Shown here one piece after another: positions 39,090-46,001 of a stretch of DNA of 50,241 nt. The notes below the pieces were generated by a model. It ran no database searches. It saw only the letters and a list, made by a program, of their open reading frames with translations, and was not told the DNA's origin. Source of the stretch: a virus; the IMG/VR virus record IMGVR_UViG_3300008954_000078, positions 1-50,241 of that record, one strand, 5' to 3'. The translations under genes and the position numbers were made by a program. The number at the start of each line of letters is the position of its first letter. The stretch's first letter is position 1.

Positions 39090-39268
39090 TAGTAGGATAT
39101 TACACCTTAAACTTTCAACTAATGCAACATCACAAATATAGTTTAACAGAATTAGAATCAATGATTCCTTGGGAAAAAGAAATCTATGTTGCACAATTGA
39201 TAGAGTATATTGCGGTAGAAAACGAAAAAATAAGAGATAAGATGGCAGAAAGAAACGCAAAAGGATAA
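39065..39268 (+). CDS. Frameshift extension of the tail chaperone (T-like half)
   Basis: After slippage at 39065 this frame adds 67 residues to residue 239 of the upstream gene. The first part is QIGLSHLSLVGYYTLNFQL, then from the ATG codon at 39122 MQHHKYSLTELESMIPWEKE and IYVAQLIEYIAVENEKIRDK. The LTELESMIPWE.EIY element resembles the second half of tail assembly chaperones. The ATG at 39122 has no Shine-Dalgarno before it, while the frame is open right through the upstream stop region. That favours production by frameshifting rather than independent start (which would give 48 aa). It ends 7 bases before the tape measure ATG. Confidence 0.75.
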   Translation, partial: QIGLSHLSLVGYYTLNFQLMQHHKYSLTELESMIPWEKEIYVAQLIEYIAVENEKIRDKMAERNAKG

Positions 39269-39275
39269 ATAATAT

Positions 39276-40808
39276 ATGGCGCTTCCAGAAATAGCACTAT
39301 CGGCTTTAGGATTGTCACCACCAATGGGTGGAATGGGTGGAATAGGCAATAAACTTGGTAGCATTTTTGGTGGTGGAAACAATATAGAACAACCTCCCAA
39401 ACCCAAAGAATCTCAAAGTCTACTTAGTAAGGGCGTAGATGCTCTTTTTGGTGATGACTCTAAGAAGTTTGAAAAATTAGAAATTGAAAAATTAGAAATT
39501 GACAGCGCCAAAATCGGAAAACTTATAATAGAAAGTATGACCGAACAAAAGGGCGACTTTGAAGAGTTAGAGGATTCTAAATTATCAGAAGAAGGAATGC
39601 AAAAAACAGTTCCTCAATCAGAAGAAGAAGGAATGCAAAAAACAATTCCTCAAGAGGAAAGTGAATCCATAATAGACCCCTTACAAGGAATATCAGATAC
39701 CAATAATGAAGTAACTGAAATACTGGGTGGAAGTTCCGCAACTGGTGGGGGTGTTGGTGATATATCTTTTGATACAGAAACAATTTCAGGACAATTGGGC
39801 GATATAGACAATACTCTTAATAAACCAGAAGACCCCATTGATTTTGCATTGTTTGAAGATTTGCTTGGAGGCGATAGAGGATGGATTGACCAAATAGTTG
39901 ATGGAATACTTAAACCGTTTAGTATGCTGTGGGGAACAATTACAGATATTGCAAAGGGTGCTTGGACAGTAATAACAGATGCCGTAATTGGATTATGGAC
40001 AGGCGTAACAGATATCGTAAGTGGAGCATGGACAGGCATAAAAGATATCGCAAGTGGAGTATGGGAAGCAGGAAAAGATGTTATGTCTGGCCTTGATAAA
40101 TCTGCTAGAGCATGGGCTGAAACTAGTGCAACCATAGCCACTGAGATAGCAGAATCAGTTGCAAGAATAGGTATTGAAATTGGACAAGCGATAAGTGGAG
40201 AGTTGCAAGCATGGGCTGATACAATGACCGATAATTTAGTAAAAGTTACCGACCAAATCGGTGGTTTTATGCAGGGTGTTAGTGAAGAAGGAAGAGGTTG
40301 GATGGATTCCATTAGTGGCGGGATTTCAGGTATTATTCACGGCGAAGGTGACACAACTATAAACATGGAAACAGGCGAACTTATATCCGCACTTGAAAAG
40401 TCAACGGAAATAATATACGGTTGCTTGATTGACATAAAAGGAATACTTTTAGATTGTTGTGGTATGGCCCCAAACCTTGCACTTGAAGAAGAAGAGCCTG
40501 CGGCCGCAATAGTAGAAGAAAGTACCGCATCCGAAGAAGCAAAGATGCTTGAATCAAATGCCAAATTAAAAGCACAAGAACAAGAATCAACTTCTGGACT
40601 TCAGGGAGAAAGAAATACATCTGGCGCATTCACAAGACCACCACAAAAACGAGGACCATATCCGCCCAGTCACCCAACCATGGCCAGCGGTAATAACAGA
40701 GAACGATATACACATGTTCCTCCTCCTATGATTGCCCCCAGTACAAGAAATTTAAATGAATTTGCAACATACCAAATCATACCTCAGTGGCAAAGAATGC
40801 TTGGATAA
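39276..40808 (+). CDS. Tape measure / tail length protein
   Basis: 510 aa (T4 gp29 is 590 aa). A Gly-rich start (PPMGGMGGIGNKLGSIFGGG) is followed by Glu/Lys repeats (KFEKLEIEKLEID; SEEGMQKTVPQ and EEGMQKTIPQ as a direct repeat). Residues ~205-275 are a hydrophobic, Trp-containing repeat of about 11 residues (GAWTVITDAV, GLWTGVTDIV, GAWTGIKDIA, GVWEAGKDVM), then long helices to ~360. This is typical of tape measure cores. The C-terminus is Pro/Arg-rich and ends EFATYQIIPQWQRMLG. It directly follows the chaperone frameshift pair, the canonical order. It is the last gene before a strong terminator. The assignment to gp29 is by position and composition. Confidence 0.72.
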   Translation: MALPEIALSALGLSPPMGGMGGIGNKLGSIFGGGNNIEQPPKPKESQSLLSKGVDALFGDDSKKFEKLEIEKLEIDSAKIGKLIIESMTEQKGDFEELEDSKLSEEGMQKTVPQSEEEGMQKTIPQEESESIIDPLQGISDTNNEVTEILGGSSATGGGVGDISFDTETISGQLGDIDNTLNKPEDPIDFALFEDLLGGDRGWIDQIVDGILKPFSMLWGTITDIAKGAWTVITDAVIGLWTGVTDIVSGAWTGIKDIASGVWEAGKDVMSGLDKSARAWAETSATIATEIAESVARIGIEIGQAISGELQAWADTMTDNLVKVTDQIGGFMQGVSEEGRGWMDSISGGISGIIHGEGDTTINMETGELISALEKSTEIIYGCLIDIKGILLDCCGMAPNLALEEEEPAAAIVEESTASEEAKMLESNAKLKAQEQESTSGLQGERNTSGAFTRPPQKRGPYPPSHPTMASGNNRERYTHVPPPMIAPSTRNLNEFATYQIIPQWQRMLG

Positions 40809-40811
40809 AAG

Positions 40812-40837
40812 AAAAGGAGTCCCGAAGGACTCCTTTT
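40812..40837. terminator. Bidirectional rho-independent terminator
   Basis: Arms AAAAGGAGTCC (40812-40822) and its exact complement (40827-40837) enclose a 4-base loop. The plus strand has CGAA in the loop and T5 after it. The minus strand has the very stable C(UUCG)G loop, also with a T run. It sits between the convergent tape measure and gp32 genes and should stop both, gp32 read-through in particular. Confidence 0.92.
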
Positions 40838-40858
40838 TCAATAGAAGATGAAATCAAA

Positions 40859-41740
40859 TTACTCGTTCGCTAATTTTTCAAAATATGATAGAGCATCTGT
40901 ATCTTCTTCCGTACTACTTTCACCAAATGCTTTTTCTGCGGCTTCTGAACCACCATCACTAACTGTTTCGGCAGTAGAAGTTTTTTCTGGAGTTGTTTCA
41001 CGAATATCAGCACCAAGAACAGCATCTCGTTTTGTCTTTAATTCGTCATATGACTTAAAGTTTTTAGGGTCTGTAAATTCAGAAAGTGCATATTGAGTCT
41101 TCCAAAGTTCTTCTAACTTCGCATCATCACCATCAAGCAATGCGGAAGTAGATTCAAATTCACTCTTATCATAGTTGATAAAACCTGCAACCTTACGAAC
41201 CTTCAGTTTGAAGTTTGCACCTTCCCAAAAATCAAATGGATTCACTGGTGTTTCATCATCAAATTCTGGGTTCATTGCTTCATTAATTTTATCAAAAATC
41301 TTCTTACCGAATTTGTAAAGGAATACCTTACCTTCGTTTTGAGGATTGGCAGGGTCACTTACAACCATAATGTTTGAAGTGTAGTGCAAACGGCGTTTAC
41401 GACTCCTTGCAATATCCTTATCCTTTTCAATTCCACTATTCCAGAGTTCACTGTTTGCTTCGCATATAGGGCACTTTTGACCAATAGTTGTAGGACAATT
41501 CTCAATAAACCATCCACCTTTGCCTTGGAAACCATGCGAATAATACTTTGCCCATGGCAAGTCTTCACCGTCTGGTGCGGGAAGGAATCTAATTACAGCA
41601 TAACCGTTACTGGACTTGTCCAACTCTGGACGCCAGAAACGGTCATCGGTGTATGATTCTTTCTTGTTTGTTTCTTCAATCTTCTTAGTCAATTCATTAA
41701 TACTTGACTGAGAACGCTTCTTAAAATCTGCAAATGACAT
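40859..41740 (-). CDS. 32: T4 gp32-like single-stranded DNA-binding protein
   Basis: 293 aa (T4 301 aa). N-terminus MSFADFKKRSQSSINELTKK is the basic self-association region. The core has GYAVIRFLPAP, SHGFQGKGGWFIENC and KCPIC: zinc ligands H69, C82, C90 and C93, with the T4 His-13-Cys spacing kept. Later FLYKFGKKIFDKI, FWEGANFKLKVRKVAGF and NYDKSEF are near copies of T4 segments. The C-terminus is Ser/Thr/Glu/Asp-rich and ends DTDALSYFEKLANE, the acidic partner-binding tail. It coats ssDNA in replication and recombination. It has a promoter of its own and a structured leader with two matching hairpins, and AAGGAG before the ATG. Confidence 0.96.
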   Translation of the reverse strand: MSFADFKKRSQSSINELTKKIEETNKKESYTDDRFWRPELDKSSNGYAVIRFLPAPDGEDLPWAKYYSHGFQGKGGWFIENCPTTIGQKCPICEANSELWNSGIEKDKDIARSRKRRLHYTSNIMVVSDPANPQNEGKVFLYKFGKKIFDKINEAMNPEFDDETPVNPFDFWEGANFKLKVRKVAGFINYDKSEFESTSALLDGDDAKLEELWKTQYALSEFTDPKNFKSYDELKTKRDAVLGADIRETTPEKTSTAETVSDGGSEAAEKAFGESSTEEDTDALSYFEKLANE

Positions 41741-41765
41741 ATAAAATGCTCCTTATTTTGCTACT

Positions 41766-41810
41766 CACGGAACTACCGTGTTCTAATACTCGATTGGGAA
41801 CTACCCAACC
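41766..41810 (-). promoter_or_regulatory. Twin hairpins in the gp32 mRNA leader (operator candidate)
   Basis: In the minus-strand leader two hairpins carry the same loop UAGUU. The first is GGTTGGG / CCCAATC (41810-41792; 7 pairs with one G-U). The second is CACGG / CCGTG (41780-41766; 5 pairs). They start about 10 bases after the predicted transcription start and end 26 bases before the ATG. T4 gp32 represses its own translation by binding a structured leader; these hairpins are the natural candidate here. Confidence 0.65.
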
Positions 41811-41827
41811 ACAATTACTATATGTAT

Positions 41828-41855
41828 ATAATACTACAAACCTACTAATAGTCAA
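41828..41855 (-). promoter_or_regulatory. sigma70-like promoter for gp32
   Basis: Minus strand TTGACT (41855-41850), 16-base spacer, TATTAT (41833-41828). It lies about 88 bases upstream of the gp32 ATG and just before the end of gp33, leaving room for the hairpin leader. Confidence 0.6.
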
Positions 41856-41858
41856 ACA

Positions 41859-42086
41859 TTAAATTGGAAGTTTTGCAGTATTTTCTTTCAATAGATTGAT
41901 ATCTACACCTTCTATTGCCACTTTTTCGATGATGGGTTTAGTAAGGAATTTAGCGGCTATTTGAGGTTCTATTTCAAAGTTCTCACACATGGTGAGAATG
42001 GCATCAATATATGTTCCGCCATTATTCTCAACATATTTTTCTACATCCCTTGCAAAATCCGTCTGAATGTCTTTGTCAAATAGCAT
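41859..42086 (-). CDS. 33: gp33-like late transcription coactivator
   Basis: 75 aa from the ATG at 42086. A longer reading from 42107 is possible, but its first codons are themselves the Shine-Dalgarno (AAGGAGG) for 42086, so the shorter start is preferred. The middle GGTYIDAILTMCENFEIEPQ and then FLTKPIIEKV with NLLKENTAKLPI resemble gp33 of marine T4-like phages (YIDAI...CE...IE.E..AK...). In T4 gp33 joins the host RNA polymerase to the sliding clamp so that gp55 can use TATAAATA promoters, which are present in this window. The hydrophobic C-terminus (KLPI) is consistent with clamp binding. It is small, so the call rests on motif and neighbour. Confidence 0.7.
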   Translation of the reverse strand: MLFDKDIQTDFARDVEKYVENNGGTYIDAILTMCENFEIEPQIAAKFLTKPIIEKVAIEGVDINLLKENTAKLPI

Positions 42087-42150
42087 TTTTAATAAATCCT
42101 CCTTCATAAAATATTAACTAAGCATTTACTGCACATTATTTTCTATATAT

Positions 42151-42178
42151 AGTATAGCAAAAAAGAGATTTTAATCAA
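42151..42178 (-). promoter_or_regulatory. sigma70-like promoter for gp33
   Basis: Minus strand TTGATT (42178-42173), 16-base spacer, TATACT (42156-42151), about 65 bases upstream of the gp33 ATG. On the plus strand TATATATA (42144-42151), one base off the late box, overlaps it and could serve the divergent structural gene. Confidence 0.5.
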
Positions 42179-42203
42179 CTAATTTTTGGAGATTTTATAA
42201 ACT

Positions 42204-43571
42204 ATGTCACACTCAGGCGGCGACCAAACATCTAACATCACTGTTGACATTACAGGCAATACTGCAAGTATAGCAACAGACTTTGGCACAGATGGGATAG
42301 GATTATCCCATGCACACATTAATGTAGTAAAACCCGTATGGGGAGATGAAACAGAATCAAAAAGAGTGACTCTAACTGACCCACTGCCAATACAATTCGC
42401 AGGACAAACAGAAACAACTACAATAACAGGTACAATAAACGGTGGAGAAACTGGATTTTTTGCTATAAGAAACTATGGCCAAGACGGTTCTGGCTCTTCT
42501 ACTGAATTACATTATATCGCAGTTGCTGGTTCAACGAATGGCACAGACCATGTTGGAATTACAGGACAAATTCAAGGATTCCCAGGCGGGAATCCCGTTG
42601 CTGTTACTGGTGATATTATTGTTAGAGGAAACGGTAATATAATGCAACAATCAGGCATTGCCGTACAGGGAACAAGTGCAGGGGTGACCGCAGAAGTTCA
42701 AGGAGAAATATATCCTGGATATGGATTTGGAGTTCCAATTGCTGTTACTGGTGGTAGAAGATTGGGAAGATTTACAGACAGCATTGAAGTCTTTGGTTCG
42801 GTGCATAACACGGGTGGCCGAGAACTTGGGGCTGCAACGGATTCAGTTTCTTGCTATGGGTTTGACCAAGGTGAAAAGGTATATACAAGAATATATGCAA
42901 GTGATGGTAATACATTAGGGCATTCTGGAGATGCATTAAATGTTGCAATAACGAATGCAGGATTCAGTGCCACAGTAAATGTATCCAGTGTTCATGGTGT
43001 GACAAACTCCTCTGAACCGCCACTAAGGATTCAAGGATTCACAGCAGGTGGTGGTGACCCAGTGACCGTCAGAGGTGAGAATGATGGCGCATTAGAAGTT
43101 ACTGCAACTTCCGCATTAAGCACCACCGTTTCTAATACCGTTACTATTGATGATGATGCTATTATTGATTCGTTAGAAAATAGTTCCAAACCTCTTATTA
43201 GCACATTAGATGATGTCAAAACGAATACATCTGCAATATCAAGTATCCGAGCAGATATTAATAGTGGTAATGTAAAAGCAACTATTTCTGCGATAAACAG
43301 GCCCAGCGATTTAAGGTCTGGCCGCAAACAAGTTACCACAACAACACAACAACTACACACCAATTTAGAAATGAGAACTGGTGTTACAATTAAAGCCATG
43401 GGAAATGAAAATGTTCTTGTGGGCAATACGGGACTTCTTAACAGTGTTGAAAACGGTTATTTGTTAGAGCCAGGAGAATCTATATTCCTTGAAATCAACA
43501 ATCTAAATAAGATTTATGTAAGAGCGGCTGGTACTGCCGGTAGCGCAGAAGTATACTATATCGGCACATAA
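42204..43571 (+). CDS. Beta-rich virion structural protein
   Basis: 455 aa, Gly/Thr/Val/Ile-rich, no cysteine clusters. The N-terminal two thirds are beta repeats with VPIAVTGGRRLG, NPVAVTGDIIV and PLPIQFAG units. Residues ~310-350 are helical (DDAIIDSLENSSKPLISTLDDVKT), probably a coiled coil. The last 60 residues (NVLVGNTGLL, GYLLEPGESIFLEI, KIYVRAAGTAGSAEVYYIGT) form a domain I have met at the end of structural proteins of cyanophages and other marine T4-like phages. It could be a fibre, whisker or head decoration. GGAG lies 13 bases before the ATG; the next gene starts 3 bases after the stop. Confidence 0.6.
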   Translation: MSHSGGDQTSNITVDITGNTASIATDFGTDGIGLSHAHINVVKPVWGDETESKRVTLTDPLPIQFAGQTETTTITGTINGGETGFFAIRNYGQDGSGSSTELHYIAVAGSTNGTDHVGITGQIQGFPGGNPVAVTGDIIVRGNGNIMQQSGIAVQGTSAGVTAEVQGEIYPGYGFGVPIAVTGGRRLGRFTDSIEVFGSVHNTGGRELGAATDSVSCYGFDQGEKVYTRIYASDGNTLGHSGDALNVAITNAGFSATVNVSSVHGVTNSSEPPLRIQGFTAGGGDPVTVRGENDGALEVTATSALSTTVSNTVTIDDDAIIDSLENSSKPLISTLDDVKTNTSAISSIRADINSGNVKATISAINRPSDLRSGRKQVTTTTQQLHTNLEMRTGVTIKAMGNENVLVGNTGLLNSVENGYLLEPGESIFLEINNLNKIYVRAAGTAGSAEVYYIGT

Positions 43572-43574
43572 AAT

Positions 43575-45149
43575 ATGTCATTTAATTCTTCACGGAAAGT
43601 AAGAAACACAAAGAAGAACTCCATTTATCGAGAAGTTGGAAGTGGAAGATTCATCGCAATTCATCTTATTGATGAACTTGAAGACATCATCGACACATCT
43701 GAAGCATATATGACCGACCCAACAGTTGTTTTTAATAAAGATAACACCAAAGTTATTTTTTACTACAACACCAAAGATACAAATGAAATTGAAGAAATGG
43801 AAACTCTCTTTAAAAGAACCGTTAAAAGAGGAAGTACTATTACTTTATCTGATGCTTTTTACTTAGACGAATCTTCTGGCGATGATACAAAATACGATTT
43901 AAGCGGAACATACAAATTTGAAAAATATGACTCCGAAACAAAAACTATTATCGCTGTTCCTATAAGCATAAACAGTCAAAGTTCAACTTATAGGAAATAT
44001 GATTCTAGGTATTGGTTGGGTTCTTTATTGTGGACTACAGCAGACGAGATAGTCACCACAAAAATATCACACGAAATAGTTAATTTCTTAGGAAATAATA
44101 CAGAGCATTCTTTTTCTTCTGTTTTTGGAGAAATACTAGAAAACGACAAAGTTGAAATTGCCGGCATAGGCACATATACGGTCAAAGAGTTTAAAGTTGA
44201 CACAGACGAAGGATGGGAACGAATAGTTGTTAAAGAAGCAATCCCAGAAATAGATTTACTAGGAGACCTGACCCATATATCTATTATTCGTTCAGATAGA
44301 AACCAACCCAAACAGCCAAATGTTGGGACTATTCCATCACAATATTCATTAAATATTCAAACATCAACTGTTGAAAAAATGGTTTCTGCATTTTCAAACC
44401 TAACAATAAATCCAGTTGATGGAAAGGTATCAAGAAAAATAGATACGGGAGTTAGCCAGACAGATATCCAAACTATTCCCAATTCTCCTTCACCAATCCC
44501 AATAGATGCCACATGGGGAAGCATCCATCTTGAATGGTTTATATGGTTTATTGAAGTGGGAGTTCCTTTTGTAGTAGCGTCCAATAATCAAGACCCAATA
44601 GAATCCCTAGATTGGCGAAGATTAGGATTTCCGCAATCAGTTCAAAATGCATGGAACATTCTAACAAATCAATTTGGATACCAATGGAACATAGATACCC
44701 TAAATGAATTGTTGGCTATGTGGGGCTCTGGTGGAGTCGCTGCAAGTCGTAGCGCGCCCACCAGTGGAATAACATTCCACTCATGTTGTGATTCCAGTGT
44801 TCCTAATTATTGTGGAGAGGGTATACCAAAGTGTAGAAATGTCAGAGTTCCAAGAGGTGGGTCTTTTAGAAGAAATCCATGCTGGGCAAACGAAACATAT
44901 AGAGCGGGACCATGTTCAAATTCAGGCGGAAGAAGATGTTGCAACTCATCTTTGCCTGGTTGGGGCGACACAAAAAGAGTTAGTGAATATTCAGAAGAAG
45001 AATGTATTGCTGACCCCAACACACATTGGATGGGGTCATCTGCAACTGGTTATTGTATGGAAGGTGCTGAACACCCACAACAACTACAATCAACCGCAAT
45101 ACCAAGAAACCTCTTCAATACCAGAAGACCTAATAATATGGGATATTAA
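43575..45149 (+). CDS. Virion structural protein with cysteine-rich C-terminus
   Basis: 524 aa. Residues 1-410 are a mixed alpha/beta protein without recognised motifs; early segments RKVRNTKKNSIYREVGSGRF and IAIHLIDELEDIIDTSEAY are followed by YWLGSLLW and WFIWFIEVGVPFVVAS. Residues ~415-500 carry the cysteine signature of the minus-strand fibre genes: FHSCCDSSVPNYCGEGIPKC, RRCCNSSLPGW, EECIADPNTHWMGSSATGYC. The last unit has the C...GG.W.G...C spacing of the large repeats. This links the plus-strand virion genes to the same cysteine-rich system. It overlaps the convergent 71-aa gene by 4 bases at a shared TTAA. Confidence 0.6.
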   Translation: MSFNSSRKVRNTKKNSIYREVGSGRFIAIHLIDELEDIIDTSEAYMTDPTVVFNKDNTKVIFYYNTKDTNEIEEMETLFKRTVKRGSTITLSDAFYLDESSGDDTKYDLSGTYKFEKYDSETKTIIAVPISINSQSSTYRKYDSRYWLGSLLWTTADEIVTTKISHEIVNFLGNNTEHSFSSVFGEILENDKVEIAGIGTYTVKEFKVDTDEGWERIVVKEAIPEIDLLGDLTHISIIRSDRNQPKQPNVGTIPSQYSLNIQTSTVEKMVSAFSNLTINPVDGKVSRKIDTGVSQTDIQTIPNSPSPIPIDATWGSIHLEWFIWFIEVGVPFVVASNNQDPIESLDWRRLGFPQSVQNAWNILTNQFGYQWNIDTLNELLAMWGSGGVAASRSAPTSGITFHSCCDSSVPNYCGEGIPKCRNVRVPRGGSFRRNPCWANETYRAGPCSNSGGRRCCNSSLPGWGDTKRVSEYSEEECIADPNTHWMGSSATGYCMEGAEHPQQLQSTAIPRNLFNTRRPNNMGY

Positions 45150-45361
45150 TCTTGTAAGAAGGTTGATTCTGTTGGGTCAGTTTCGTATAACATTCTAGAA
45201 ACTTCACTCACAGAATGCCAATCTGTTGAACCATCTTCAAATTGAATTTTTACTGATTCAGTAGTACCATCTTCTGTGCTTTCTGCGGCATCAACAACCT
45301 TCCCCATCTTTTGACTGTCACGATGTACCACACTTTCACCTAAATCATATGTTTCACTCAT
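45146..45361 (-). CDS. Small SH3/Tudor-like hypothetical protein
   Basis: 71 aa: YDLGESVVHRDSQKMGKVVD followed by ESVKIQFEDGSTDWHSVSEV. The pattern of a start-strand, VV....GKVV and V.FEDGS..W is that of small beta-barrels of the KOW/SH3/Tudor type that bind nucleic acid or protein, but this is shape only. It is preceded by a strong promoter and AAGGAG set inside the palindrome GGAGTACTCC. It ends in a 4-base convergent overlap with the 524-aa gene. Confidence 0.65.
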   Translation of the reverse strand: MSETYDLGESVVHRDSQKMGKVVDAAESTEDGTTESVKIQFEDGSTDWHSVSEVSRMLYETDPTESTFLQD

Positions 45362-45393
45362 TGGAGTACTCCTTCTTCTTTATCTATATGTGT

Positions 45394-45421
45394 AGTATAA
45401 CACAGACGGAAGGGATGTCAA
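45394..45421 (-). promoter_or_regulatory. sigma70-like promoter for the 71-aa gene
   Basis: Minus strand TTGACA (45421-45416), 16-base spacer, TATACT (45399-45394), 33 bases upstream of the ATG at 45361. It begins right after the stop of the small membrane ORF at 45422. Confidence 0.7.
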
Positions 45422-45584
45422 TTACAAAGTGTGCATAAAGTACATTATAGTTCCGATGCCAATTATACACTCAAGAGTAATCATGGCAATAGAAATCAAC
45501 TTTACTCGGCGTTGTCTTTGGCGTTCTCTGATTGTTGCCGGTGTTTCTTTTTTTCTCGTAGATATTTCTAAATGGCTTAGTCAT
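45422..45584 (-). CDS. Small membrane protein, apparently frameshifted (A7 run)
   Basis: ATG at 45584 overlaps the stop of the 62-aa gene and opens MTKPFRNIYEKK, but the zero frame stops after 37 residues. Removing one A from the A7 run (minus strand, 45555-45549 region) joins it to a frame reading KETPATIRERQRQRRVKLIS and then IAMITLECIIGIGTIMYF, ending 45422. The joined product would be 53 aa: basic N-terminus, then one membrane helix. The downstream frame has no good start of its own. Causes could be a homopolymer error in the assembly, a real inactivating indel, or +1 frameshifting. Confidence 0.5.
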
Positions 45585-45765
45585 CTTTATTTTCCATTAA
45601 GTGTTTTGCCCATTTACCAAAGAAGGTTTGAGGTTCTTCCCTCAAACCCTTTTTGGCTTGTCTTCTGTTCTTCTTTGGGTCTTTACCTAATTTTGCATCC
45701 CAAGTTTTGGCTCTGTTCTTGGGTCTTCCGAACATATCTCTGTCTGTTTCTTTTTTCTTTTTCAT
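45577..45765 (-). CDS. Small basic hypothetical protein
   Basis: 62 aa, about a third Lys/Arg: MKKKKETDRDMFGRPKNRAK, then WDAKLGKDPKKNRRQAKKG and a less basic end (TFFGKWAKHLMENKDD). GGAG precedes the ATG, 12 bases after the tRNA gene. No named family. The charge pattern suggests RNA, DNA or ribosome binding. The coding sequence contains a hairpin that looks like a terminator for the opposite strand. Confidence 0.6.
   Translation of the reverse strand: MKKKKETDRDMFGRPKNRAKTWDAKLGKDPKKNRRQAKKGLREEPQTFFGKWAKHLMENKDD
45625..45654 (+). terminator. Candidate plus-strand terminator inside a minus-strand gene
   Basis: Plus strand GGTTTGAGG (45625-45633), 6-base loop, CCTCAAACC (45640-45648), then CTTTTT. 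The perfect 9-bp stem and T tract have terminator form on the plus strand only. The plus-strand structural operon ends about 475 bases before it, with no other terminator seen between. Confidence 0.5.
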
Positions 45766-45776
45766 ATTTTCTCCAA

Positions 45777-45849
45777 CACACCTGGCAGGAATCGAACCTG
45801 CGTGTATCAGTTTAGAAAACTGATGCGTTATCCACTACGCTACAGGTGC
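45777..45849 (-). tRNA. tRNA-Arg (anticodon UCU)
   Basis: 73-nt cloverleaf on the minus strand. Acceptor GCACCTG pairs with CAGGTGT (one G-U), the anticodon stem is TCAGT/ACTGA with loop TTTCTAA, and the T arm holds GGTTCGATTCC. Anticodon TCT decodes AGA, a codon used heavily in these AT-rich genes. CCA is not encoded. It is embedded in an operon of small genes and would be cut from the mRNA. Confidence 0.93.
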
Positions 45850-45855
45850 AGACAA

Positions 45856-45999
45856 TTATTTTATCCTTGCACCATTTCCTCTTTTAGATGTTCGTGATGG
45901 TGGATTACCTTTCTTACGAAAGATTTTTGATGTTCTAGGTTTACCTACCTTTACCCGATTTGCGATTGACGGGTCGTACCCGATTTTTTTCTTTGCCAT
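45856..45999 (-). CDS. Small basic protein
   Basis: 47 aa: MAKKKIGYDPSIANRVKVGK followed by PRTSKIFRKKGNPPSRTSKR and GNGARIK. It is nearly half basic or small polar residues and has no cysteine. It could bind RNA or DNA. It begins 2 bases after the LSm-like gene stop and ends 7 bases before the tRNA, so it belongs to the same transcript. No family recognised. Confidence 0.65.
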   Translation of the reverse strand: MAKKKIGYDPSIANRVKVGKPRTSKIFRKKGNPPSRTSKRGNGARIK

Positions 46000-46001
46000 T
46001 A

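Noticed and set aside
42087-42107. Earlier start for the gp33-like protein
   Set aside because: Those seven codons contain AAGGAGG, which is at the right distance to be the ribosome site of the ATG at 42086.
45429-45815. 128-codon plus-strand open frame with a hydrophobic stretch
   Set aside because: It lies antisense to the 62-aa gene, the small membrane ORF and the edge of the tRNA, which all have better start context. The Phe/Leu-rich look is the complement of Lys-rich codons.
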